DNA of 64,000 nt from Eopsaltria australis (taxonomy: Eukaryota > Chordata > Aves > Passeriformes > Petroicidae), in contig JAVTVJ010000229.1 of the NCBI GenBank assembly GCA_034509425.1, forward strand, positions 992,001-1,056,000, in the 5' to 3' direction. The stretch's first letter is position 1, and each line of letters starts with the position of its first letter. This document shows positions 35,911 through 46,422 of this stretch, in pieces. The notes below the pieces were generated by a model. That model did no database searches, was not told the DNA's origin, and worked only from the letters and a program-made list of their open reading frames with translations. A program made the position numbers and the translations under genes.

Positions 35911-38454
35911 CTGAAATTTTGGCAAAGCAGGAAAAAAGGGAAGCCCTGTTTATAAGGGAGAGTGCAATGTGAGTCTGCAAGCCTTGTCTGGAGGAAAAAA
36001 GCCAAGAGAACTCTTTCCTTGCATTTTTAAGGCAAAGGAGCAGCCTGTGAAGGGCAGCCCCTCACTCCACTCCCATGCCTGCAGTAGGTCTAGAGCCGGC
36101 AGAGATCAGCTTGCTCTCTCTAAGATACTTCTGGGAAATACTCCCAGTATCTTTCCCCTAAACTCCATCCACCCACACATGGAAACACCCTGCCTTCCCA
36201 ACGCACACCAGGCTCTCAGGGCTTCCTGTTTAAGGCCAACCCCCGGGGGATCACTGGAGCTCCTCAGCATGACCAGGGCAGCAGCAGCTGCCAGCCCTGC
36301 ATTCCAGAGGGTGGCAGTGAGCAGTGGGATTGGCTCAGATGGATTAAAGATCTCCTCCCAGGCCAGGGTAGAGGTGGATTGAGAGCATCATAGTGTGCTT
36401 CCCCCTGCTAAGCTGGGATTTGTATCGAGCTCATTGAGGATAATTAGATGATCACCATCAGATGGGGAAGCTGAGCTCTCACTTTCTGCACCCTCCCTCT
36501 AAGACACCAGAATATTGTTCCTGCTTTCCACCAGCCTGAGCCAGCAGTTGTCTCTTTGAGCAGTGACACTGTCCCTGTATAATTAGGGCTGTCAGTCAAA
36601 CTCAGACACCTAAACACTATAAACATCATAGCTTAGCAGGGCTGATCACAGGACTTCAGTGCTTGGCAGCCAAAGCAGCAACTGCAGGCTCCTTTCCCAT
36701 GTTGGTGGGACAAACTGTGGGGCTGTGAGGGGGAGAGATCTCTGAGGAGGAGTTTTGTGCCTCCATTGCTTCCTGGATGGCCAGGACCCAGGGCCCTGTG
36801 CAGGTGGTGGGAGGAGCTGCACTGACCCTGAGCATCCTTTCTGCTCCAGAGCCTGATTCTTGGGCTCAGGGTGTTGCCTTGCAGAGACTTTGAGTGCTTA
36901 TTTATTGTCTTGATAGGCCAGAGTGCCCAGAAAAACAGGGAGAGAAAGGCTTGACCCCTAAAACTCCTCTACTCCTTTTTCATGGCTGGAGGGCTGGGCA
37001 GGGCAGGCAGAGGAGCAGCAGGGTGAAGCAGAGCCTGTGCCATGGAGATGCCTCAGCTGGACTGCAGCAGATTCCCTGGTGATGGTCACTCCCAGAGAGC
37101 CGTGTGGCCATCCCACAGCCTGTTCACTGCCTGGCTCTGTCTGGAGCAACAGATGAGGCTCACCTGAGACCAAGGATTTTCTAAAACTCCAGCTGTTCAA
37201 GGTCCTGAGCAGCTTGACATGACTTTGGCAGTGGCTCTCCATCTGTTTCCACCTAAATTCCTCTGTGCAGGAGCCCTTTATTTGCTTGGGAAGGGGCTGG
37301 CTGTTCATGGAATTGAAGTGTCCAGGAGCTGGGAGACAGGACATGGCCATGAGCTCAAAACCCTGCACTTCTAGACCTCTTTAAAGCATCTCCTGAATTA
37401 TCACTGATTCTTCTGAACTATCACTGATTCTCAGGCCGCAGCCTGAAAGCCTTTAGGAAGGGCTATTATGAAATGAACTTGGTTTGTTTCACAGGAGGCA
37501 TCCTTTGTGTGGAGAAAGACTTTTCTTGGAAGGTTTGTCACCCATGCCTTGTGTGTCTGGGAGATTTTGTTGAATGAATCAGTGGCTGCTGGTGGGTGTT
37601 TGTGTGCCTGGGGTTTGTGTGCAGATAAACAGGGAAGGAAATGGGGTTAAATTCAGTCAAATGTTGCCCAGTGGCATTTGGATACCAACAGGCCAGCAGA
37701 ATGTGGGGTGCAGACAGTGAGGGAAACATCCCCTGAAGGACAATCAGAGGATGCACTGTTGAACAGAGCAGTGCACAGTGAAGCTCTGTCATGGCTGGCA
37801 TGAGCTCTGTCATGAAATGAATGAATAAATGAAATTAGAAATGGAACTGGAATCCGGCCCCTCTCTCCTCTTGTGGACAAACAATGGGAGGATGAATAAG
37901 TGTTCCCCAAAAGTGCAGATAGAGAAATAACCAGATATAAAACACTGCTTCAGGTTTGGAGACCTGGTCCTACCAGGAAAGAAAGACTTTCCACCCCTGT
38001 CACAGCACTGCAGTGTTACTCTCATTCCAGTCTGTCCCACCACCATTCTGCAATCAAATCCCTTTTCAGAGCTGTATTTCTGTCCGTGGTTCCAGAGCTC
38101 AGATAACCTGGTTCCTGCTGAGCAGCTGTGCTGTATGAGCCCTCTCACACATGTTCCTGTGCTTTCCCTGTCTAACGACCATTACTGATAATTAGTTAGT
38201 GTAAAATGAGAGGAATTTTGTTTGGCATTCCTTAAAACACTCTTCTCGCAGCTCTCTGGCCTGGGGCTGGCTGTTACACCCAGTGCTTCTGGAGCACAGC
38301 TTTCCCCATCACTGCATGATGGAGGATTATTTCATTAATGGATCTAATGATACTTTGTCTTTGGTGCTGACGATCTTTGCGGCGGTGCTGTGCAATCTTT
38401 AATTAACTTTGAGCCTGCCAGGCACTACGAGGATGTTGATAACCTGCAACAAAT
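35911..38454. other. non-coding sequence, no gene seen
   Basis: Unique-looking sequence; no repeat family or coding signature recognised. Confidence 0.6.
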
Positions 38455-38575
38455 GCAGCAGAAGCTTGAAAGCCTGGCGTGGTAAAATCACCTTGTCCAA
38501 GGTCACACAGTGACTCTTGGCTGGGTGGAGGTTTGATGCCAAGTCTCCTGGTGTAAAAAAGTACATTTTCCCTGC
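38455..38575 (-). mobile_element. MIR-like SINE remnant
   Basis: CCTTGTCCAAGGTCACACAG, TGACTCTTGGCTGGGTGGAG and TTTGATGCCAAGTCTCCTGG match the reverse complement of the MIR/CORE-SINE tRNA-related part (the CCAAGGTCACACAG phrase is diagnostic). It is the clearest MIR-type remnant in the window. Confidence 0.6.
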
Positions 38576-41500
38576 TAAAAAGTGCGAAGTGGGGTAATCC
38601 AGGCGAGGAATGTGGAGTGCCTGGGGGAGCAGGGAGCGTGTCCAGGAGCGTGGTGGCTGCACTGCTCAGTCCCAGGGCTGTCAGGGCAGTGTTTGAGTTT
38701 GCATTTGGCCGTGTTGGCTTTGCGTGAGCCGGAGCCGGTTCTGCAGCGCACGGGGTGGGGACAGGCATTTAATGTGTGGATTAAAAGTGAGGTGACACAC
38801 GAGGGCTGCCAGCAGGGAATGCACACACAGAGGCACACGGAGAAGAGGGAGATGCAGGGACCTTGCATAGGCCCTGTTGTGGATGTGAATTTGTTAAATA
38901 CTGTTTTATTATGGGATTTGTTAAAAACTGCTGATTTCTTACAGGATTTGCTAAAAAATGTGGTGATTTCTTCCATTCAAAGCCTTTTGATTCCCGTGGA
39001 GCTCCATATTTTACCAACCCAGAGGCTCTGTGTTCATGAGCCCTCATCTTCTGCCTACCTTTCTGTAAGATGGTCCTTGTTTGAGTTTTGGAGGTGCTGT
39101 CCATGCACCTGTTCTATTTACGTATTTTTTTTTTTTTCATGTATTGAGTGTGGAAGGAGCTGCTGGTCCCAGCTGCAAGGCTGTTGCTGGTGTCAGTATT
39201 GTAAAAACATGAGTTATAAATCCTGAACAGATGCTTGCTCTTTCCCCTTCCCAGAGATCTACCACCACAGGAATCACTGCTTTGGACTTAAACCTTCCAC
39301 ATGTGCCCAGAGGTCAATGCTGAAGCTTTGGTTACCCTGGAAACCAGGACAAAACTGCTCCAAGCCATTATTGCAATATGGGTCACTCGTGGAAAAAAAA
39401 TAAAGAGATAGAAAATGCCTCCCCTTCCAACTGAGGTGTTTTCCATAAGGGAACCTAGAGGTTTGAGCAGGTCACAGTTTGTCTTGTCTCCTGTGGGGTG
39501 GGAGGTGAAGCCCTGAGATTCAGAGCACTTTGCTGGCCCCTGGTTCCCACTGCTCACTGCAGAGGTGGAGGGTGGGATGCTGCACAGTCCTTGGGCAGCC
39601 CCCTCCTGTTTTGTGAGCAGCCACCCTGTGCTCGTCAGTTCTTTGGGAAAAGCACCAAAAGGAGATGCTAAGCCCAGCCTCAGTCCCTGAGAAGGGGATG
39701 TGGGTGTCACACCTGCCATGGGATTTCAGATTGTTTCCTAAACAAATTGGAGGGAGGGAAAGTCATACTCATCCCTTTGGAAAAGGGCCAGGTTGAACAC
39801 TCAGAGATTTCAGTGATTTGCTAATTGTTGGGAAACATGACTGCCTGCAGGAGGCAAGAAATGTTTCTTTTATTGTTCTATTTCAGCACAAATGCACTTC
39901 TGGCTTCAAGGAGTTGACACAGTCTTGTGGGAGGGGGATTTGGGGTGAGGACAGATGAAAATCACCTTCATATCTCCTCTGAGGTCTTCCCATGGCTTCA
40001 TGACCCTTCTGGTTTTTTATTATTGTTTTCTTTGGCATGCTGTCAGAGCATTCCATGTCTCTTCCTGCTTGTTTTAAGCGTGGAGCCACCCTGCCAAGCC
40101 TTTGTGTGCTGAAGACCTTCCACATTTAATGAACCATCTTAAACCACCACTTATGTGTGCTGGCTCCTGTCCACATCCCACCTCTGGAGCCACATCATCT
40201 CACCCTCTTCTGCTTTCTTCCAGGATGCAGCTCTGTTATATTTCCCCTCCTTTACTTCCCTTGTTGCTGCTTTATTCCTGGCCTGTCACCTTCATGGGTT
40301 CACCTCAGTTGCTGCCTCTCCAAAATGCTGCCTCTACCAGCAGGAAGGACCTGCACTGATGGATTTGCAAGCTGATGTACAGCCACCCTGCTGCAGCCTT
40401 TTGGTTGGGTGCTCATTGGGAAGAAGACTCCTCCTGCAAACCCTAAAAATGGGGTTGGTTTGGCTCAGACCAGGCTGCACCTCTGACAGCAGCTTCATTT
40501 GGGGTGTGGGAACATCAGTACAGCACCCATAGAGCTGCTATATCCATAGGGGAGGAGGGGGGTGGGGTTTAAACTTCTGCTTTTCCTCACATTTCCTGCC
40601 TCCCTCCTCCCCTTGGCTGTGGTCAGGCTGTCAGGGCACTTCCTGTGCCTTTTTTGTCACTCCTTTTCCTGGGTAACTTCCCTTCTGGTATCTCAGCCCT
40701 GACAGCTTTCCATAACACCCTGTCTTGTGATCTGCAAAGGGTTAATGCCCTTCCTAAGTTCCCACTGCTCGTGGCTGCTCCATTCCTCCTCTGTTGGAAC
40801 CCAAGTGGTTTTGTCCTGGTTGGTGCAGGCAACTCAAGGCCAAAGAAATGCTAAAAAAATCCCCCCAAAGCATGCAAACTGAACAGAACTGGGAGAAAAG
40901 GGGTGTTTGGATAAATTCCTCTTTATCAGGAGTGCTGCTTCAGGTTTTACTCTGTGCACAAATAAGTCTTTGCTCTCCAAAAAGCACATAAAAGCCACCC
41001 AGGTTTTGTAGATTCCAATGTACAGCACTCCGAGTGCATCTGGATCTGGCTTGACCACTCTTTTGGAGTTTATTGCTTTGCAAGTGATGGAAGTGGGCTC
41101 TCAGCAGTGTGGACAATTAATATTCTGTGTTCTTCTCCTGGCAAATGCCATGAAAACCTCAGTGTCTGAGAGCTGCTGTCTAAAGCATGCCATGGACTCC
41201 CCCCAGGGAGGGTTTGCATTTTCCCTCTGGGTAATGTGCACACAAGAACTTTGCCACGGCTTGCAGGAGCTGGGTCTGCACTTCCTGCTGTGGCCATTGC
41301 AACATTTTCCTGTCGTGTAGTGTCAAGTCATGGCAGTGAAACCACAAACAGGAGGCTCAGGAGTCCTGGCACTGGGCAGTGCCTGTGGCAGTGCTCTCAG
41401 TATTCACAGGAAGCATGTCTGCTGCACAGCTTTTTGCTCTTCTGTTATGATTTTCCCTCAAAACAGGGATCTGTAATCTCTCCAGGTCATCATTAGAGCT

Positions 41501-42189
41501 GCCCCTTGTTTCAAGCTTGCCCAGAGTGTCACAGCAGTGCTGCAGGGGCTTGATATTTAACCAAGCTTCGGTTGTGGCACTGAGTCCCCAGAGCAACCTT
41601 TCTTGTGTCCAGTTTGAAAGGTCTGAGCTCTGCAGTGCTCCATGCCCTGCACTCCTTTCATGTTTGATAGTCCAAATAAATCCTTGCCCTACAGCAGGCT
41701 CATTATTAAGACAAGAGGGGAAAAGGAGGTAGAATAAGTTGGATAAGTCAAAGCCACAGTAATAGAAAACAAATGTAAATCAGGCTATGAGACACCATAA
41801 TAAGGATGTAAGGGAGGGGGAAAGAAAAAGAAAGTAAGTCCTATTGTTGCCTCAGTAGAAAAGCCAGTGTGAGGAGGCCAATTCACCTTTCTCAGGGCTG
41901 TGGGAGGAATTTATGCAAGCACAGAGTGTCCCATACCAAGGCACTGTGGACACCCTCAGTGAATCCCCGGCTCTGGCCAGCCCAGGGGTGACCATGGTTC
42001 ATCCCAGGCAGAAGGACAAGGTGCTGCTGGGCTGTTTGGTGCCAGCCTGGCTCTCTCCAGGGGTCCAGAGAGCTCCTCTGTCTCTCACTGCCTGCCCATG
42101 GATGCTTGGCAGGCGAGGCTGGATGCCTCCACCATCTGTGTGAAATCCTTCCAGCCATTTAGATCAAACATTGACTTCAGTAAAATGTA
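38576..42189. other. non-coding sequence, no gene seen
   Basis: Three loose direct repeats of about 28 bp beginning ATTTGTTAAA-type sequence start at 38889, 38916 and 38946. The 214-codon frame over them (38582-39226) is Cys/Ser-rich and shows no domain. Otherwise nothing recognised. Confidence 0.55.
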
Positions 42190-42430
42190 GGGCTCCTAAT
42201 GACCTGACATAGTCCATATGGAGTAGCTGCCACAGATAGTGACTATCTTGACACTGATTAATCACTTCTCTAGTAGTGTATTTGTCCCTGGTTACTTGAC
42301 ACAGTTCTTCCCTAATAGCTTTGGAATAGTTCTGGGGTGCTCATATGACCCTGGCTTTGGGGAATAGCCCATCTGACGGCCCACATTGCCTGCTCCAATG
42401 GAGGCTTGGCTGATTTTCATCAAACTACCT
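42190..42430 (-). pseudogene. possible degraded retroviral pol-like fragment
   Basis: Read on the minus strand, a run around 42200-42330 gives a broken peptide with spacing of Cys, His and Trp loosely like a retroviral integrase N-terminal region. Stops interrupt it and it has no LTR or other retroviral genes nearby. This is a weak resemblance by eye; it may be chance. Confidence 0.2.
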
Positions 42431-42850
42431 TGGACTCTGGCTTTTGGGCTGTTTTTTTTCTGTCCCCTGCATACACCAGTCTCAGTCCTCCTCTGTGATG
42501 GGAAACACCTCAGCCATGCTGAGCTCTGTTAGGTGCCACCATTGGCAATGGGCTGGGTTTAGCCTGTGCTATGCAGCAGGAAGAGACTGAGATTCCACCT
42601 CCATGCCCTTCCTGGACACTTAGAGGCACAAGCAACCTGCATTACAGATGCTCCTTGCTCTGGAGCTGCAGCTGGAGTCCATCACTGCTCAGACAGAAGA
42701 GGTGCTGGGACTCCTTTGGGTCCCAAACTGACACCCCAAACTGAACGTGGAGTTTCTCAATCTGAGTGTTATTCTCTTCCTCAGAGCCAGGAGTCCAGAG
42801 GCAGAGGCAGGAGGTCTCCCAGGCTGATCTTACATCAAGCGTGAGCTGTG

Positions 42851-42971
42851 GTTTCCCCATCCCTGGGAGTGTCCGAGGCCAGGTTGGATGGAGCTCTGAG
42901 CAAGGCAGGGCTTGGAACAAGATGAACTTTAAGGTCCCTTCCAATCCAAACCAGTCTGTGGTTCCACTATT
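42851..42971 (+). mobile_element. CR1 LINE 3' fragment
   Basis: CCATCCCTGGGAGTGTCCGA, GGCCAGGTTGGATGGAGCTC and TTTAAGGTCCCTTCCAATCC, ending GTCTGTGGTTCCACTAT. This is the last ~120 bp of a CR1 element. Confidence 0.85.
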
Positions 42972-45900
42972 AGACCCACTTCACATGGGGAAGCATCACA
43001 AGTGAGAGTTATGGGCATGAAGGCTCTCTAAGACCTGTGCTGATGAAATCACTGTCTCAGCTCCCTCCCCAGCCTTGCTGCAGGCTCTGTGTGCTCCAGC
43101 ACTGGCTCTGTCCTGTGGCTGCCAGGTCAGGCAGGGCTTACTGTGCAAGGCAGTGACTCACCAGTTCCAGGAAGCAATGTATTTGTGGAGTGTGCAGCAA
43201 AAAGATCTTAAAGATGTTTTCAGATAATTTTTTCCTCCAATTTTTTAGTGTAATTTAGATAAATTGTTTTTCCCAGCAGAATGGCTGGGAAAATTCAACT
43301 TGCTGTTAAATTTGTGCCACATTTCCTGTCACTCTTCCTTTCCACTCAGACAACCTTTCAGACCTGGACAGGTGACTGACTTGCTGAGTGTCAGGACTGG
43401 TGGTGTGCCAGGTGAATCCCAAGGATTGGTAATTGCCTGCACCCCCTGAGCCTGGATCCCTCCTGCAAAGCGGCTGATTTCAGCCTAATTCACCACAGGT
43501 GACTGCAAAATAGACACTGTGATAGTTAGGATTAGGAAAGGACACGTGCTCAGTGCTGGAGCCCATCTGAGAGCGATGCTGGCTCACCTGGTGGATCCTG
43601 AGCTTCTCAAGGGTTTTGAAACCTCCCCATCTTCAGCTCCACAAGTTCTGTCCCAGCACCTCAGGAATGCTCGCCCCTCTGATCCATGAATGTCTCCCAT
43701 CTGATCCATAGCTCATAAACACAGAGTTGTTATAGATGGTTCTTTCATTTAAAACAAGACCTGGTTTGTTTAATCTTGAAGTAGTTTGTGTCATGCTTCT
43801 CAGCCTCTATTTGCAGACAGACTCAGGGAGCTGCTTGAGATGACTCCTGGGGCAAATAGAGCCTCTCTCCAGGGTATGAGCTGTTGATCTACACGTGGTA
43901 CTGGGTTAACTGTGACCTTGAAACCACACTGGGTACAGACAATCCTGTTCTTACAGCTCTCACCACCTGTCTTGGCCAAGAGTTTAGCTAACTTTGCTTT
44001 TTGGCTGGAGTTCACAAATCATTTTCTTTTAAAATAAGCAAGTACGAGATGTTTTGTCAGTCCAGCTGCATTGTGGCTGTCTTATGCTCTGGAATACCTT
44101 CCTTGAGGTCAGGGAGGCTGCATATGCACTGTCTGCATTGTGTTACTGATATTATAATAATGTTCAGGAGGACAAAGATTACTCAGGCATGTGCTTTTGG
44201 AAACACAGATTCTCTGTAACACCTCCTTGCTAAGAGATCTTGAATGATCCCACCAGTAAATTGCCAGAGTGGTGAATCATGTTTGATTTTAGGTGTTATT
44301 CTTGTCACTTTAAGGGGTTCCAAACAATCCTTTTGGTTTTTATGAGCAATCACACAGCCATTATGGCTTTCTCCACATTGCTTCGTGCCAGCCGAGCAAC
44401 ATGAAGCTAACCAGCATTGACTTTCTAAACTGGTGGCTGGGTTTGATCTGCTAACTTGCATGTTTTCTGCCAGTGCCCCGTCCCTCGCAGTGCCTGTAGG
44501 ATTTGTCCTTGAACAAATCCCGTTGTGTGTTGTGAAACTGTCCCCTGTGGCAGCAGCAGCTCCTTCTCTGAACGCCCTTCAAGCTGCACTCCCCACTTGA
44601 CCTCTGAGCCTGGCTGTGGGAGGGATTTTGTGATGCTCCCAAACTCTTCAGCATCTTCAGTAAGTCTCCATTGAAATGGTAATTTCTGGAGCATACTTCA
44701 GGCTCATCTCAGCTTTAGATAAAAATTAAATGTGGATTGCCTCATTCCGCATATTGAATACTAAGGGATGCGCTCATTTGTTCTCTCTGCAGACACACGA
44801 TGCTCTGCCAATTTCCTTAATCCAGGCACAGAAGCAGTCAGCAATTGTTTCCATTCACTTTTGATTCCATCTATAAAAGGAAATACCTGCAATCACCAGA
44901 GGCTTTTCAGAGCAGGGATTTTGCAGAACTTGTCCAATTTCAACAAACTTTTTGTCTGCTGGCTTAATGGGCACTATCTGGCTGCACATCAGGGTGTCGG
45001 TTTTAGCTCCCATTGTGCTGCCATGTGTTTTTTTATTGCAGAGATCATCAGTTATTTTAGGATTTCCCCATCTCTCCCAGGCTCTCTACTAACCTGTCAA
45101 AAAAGCCTAACCCCCACCTCTGAAATATTTAAAACTTTTCTTCATAAGTGGATTGCTCACTGGACTGATATCACATCTTGTGTTCAATATCAATTTTCAC
45201 AGACTCAGGAGTCGTCACACTTTATTCCATCTTCCTCTAGACTCATATTCCACCCTTTTCTCATATTTTTGCCACTTCTCTGCCTATGTGGTGTTGATAA
45301 TACCCAGCAACCCCATGGCTGGATCCCCAGTAACATTTCTTAGTTATCTCCAGGAGGACAGGAGGAGATACATGAATGCACAGCCATTTATCAGAGCAAA
45401 TGAAGGCAGGGAGCTTTATTAGAAGGCTCACAGCAACTTAAATTAATATTGCCCACTGTGAGGTTTTAGAAAGCTTTTTTTCCTGAAACAATAGTCTGCA
45501 CTGGGAATTCATCATTGAGATGTTCTGTAGCCCAGCATCAAACAGAGATTCAGGCATGACCAGGGCATGGAGCAGCTCCAAGCCCAGCTCTGGGTGTTTG
45601 TGCCTCTCCTTTTTGCTGCCCCCAGCAACTTAGGGTGGGGAGGGGTAGAATTTCTGTGACCACAACTCTGATCATTCTGTGAATTGCCCTGTGCTTGGCC
45701 ATATTCCTGCAATAATTGCCATAAAGGTCCAACCAGATGGATAAAACCTGGCTGTTTGTTCACAGAGATAAACCTGTGCTTACCTGGTTTAGAAAACCTC
45801 TGCCACAGCTGAGCACTTCTCCAGTGCTTGCCAGGGTGAAGCTGGGAGCATGGCAGGAGTGCAAAGGCAGAGAGTCACTCCCTCTAACCAGTGCATTTGA

Positions 45901-46167
45901 ATTATGGGATGTGCAGCATGAAACTGGGCTGAGAATTGCATAAAATTTTCCGTTGTTTTGGGGATTATTTTTTGCCAATTTGACTGGAGCTGATCAGAGG
46001 TAATCAAGTCAAGTGACACTGATGAAACCCATATTCCTCTTTAATTTCTAGCCCAAACTATGTATGTCATTACTTCTTTTCCTTGTGTTTTTTTTAACAC
46101 TTTAAAAAAGAAAATTTCAAGAAGAGCAGCTCACCCAGAGCGTGTGTAGAAATAAGGCAGTGACCAA
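42972..46167. other. TLR4 upstream region, no other gene seen
   Basis: The 3 kb upstream of TLR4 carries no recognisable repeat or coding sequence. Distal regulatory elements of TLR4 may lie here but none can be named from sequence. Confidence 0.5.
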
Positions 46168-46178
46168 GTTTCACTTCC
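46168..46178 (-). promoter_or_regulatory. PU.1/IRF composite element (EICE) of TLR4
   Basis: The + strand reads GTTTCACTTCC; on the minus strand this is GGAAGTGAAAC, an exact match to the Ets-IRF composite consensus GGAANNGAAA in its PU.1-preferred form. It lies about 140 bp upstream of the TLR4 start codon. Human TLR4 is known to be driven in myeloid cells by PU.1 and IRF8 at a proximal TATA-less promoter, so function is a reasonable inference. Binding is not shown by sequence alone. Confidence 0.7.
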
Positions 46179-46182
46179 TTTC

Positions 46183-46189
46183 TCATTCT
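46183..46189 (+). promoter_or_regulatory. possible initiator element of TLR4
   Basis: TCATTCT fits the YYANWYY initiator pattern and sits a few bases downstream of the PU.1/IRF element, with no TATA box near. This is the arrangement expected of a TATA-less myeloid promoter. The motif is short and common, so the call is tentative. Confidence 0.3.
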
Positions 46190-46282
46190 CTGCAGCCCTC
46201 AGAGACGTGCAGTGAGAATCAGGAGTGGTGAAACCCAACTGCTGGCACTGCAGGAGGTTTCTCTCTCCAGCTTTCTCTCTCC

Positions 46283-46315
46283 ATGCTCCTTTCTCCTGCA
46301 CTCCTGGCCTCCTGA
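46283..46315 (+). other. upstream ORF in the TLR4 leader (10 codons)
   Basis: An ATG at 46283 opens a ten-codon frame (MLLSPALLAS) that stops with TGA at 46313-46315, two bases before the TLR4 ATG. The last A of its stop codon is the -3 A of the TLR4 start context. Its own start context is weak (T at -3, C at +4), so most ribosomes should leak past it. It matters only if transcription begins upstream of 46283, which is likely but not proven. Confidence 0.55.
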
Positions 46316-46317
46316 AG

Positions 46318-46422
46318 ATGCCCTGGGGAGGAGCCCTTCCTGTGGGGACACTGGTGGTGCTGCTGCAGCTGGCATTTGTCCCATCCCCGCTGGCAGGCTG
46401 CCTCTTCGATCCCTGTTTGGAG
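46318..46422 (+). other. TLR4: TLR4 coding exon 1 (signal peptide)
   Basis: Encodes residues 1-35: the signal peptide with a Val/Leu-rich core, then the start of the N-terminal LRR cap (CLFDPCLE). It ends at GAG followed by a strong donor, GTACGTGAG. It is exactly 35 codons, so the following intron (46423-47225, 803 bp) is phase 0. Exon 1 probably extends upstream as 5' untranslated leader; the transcription start is not visible. Confidence 0.93.

Noticed and set aside
38582..39226. 214-codon + strand frame
   Set aside because: Cys/Ser-rich low-quality composition, overlaps short direct repeats, no domain.
46225..46317. In-frame N-terminal extension of TLR4 upstream of 46318
   Set aside because: The frame is open but its first codon is GTG, with no in-frame ATG; the signal peptide begins properly at 46318.
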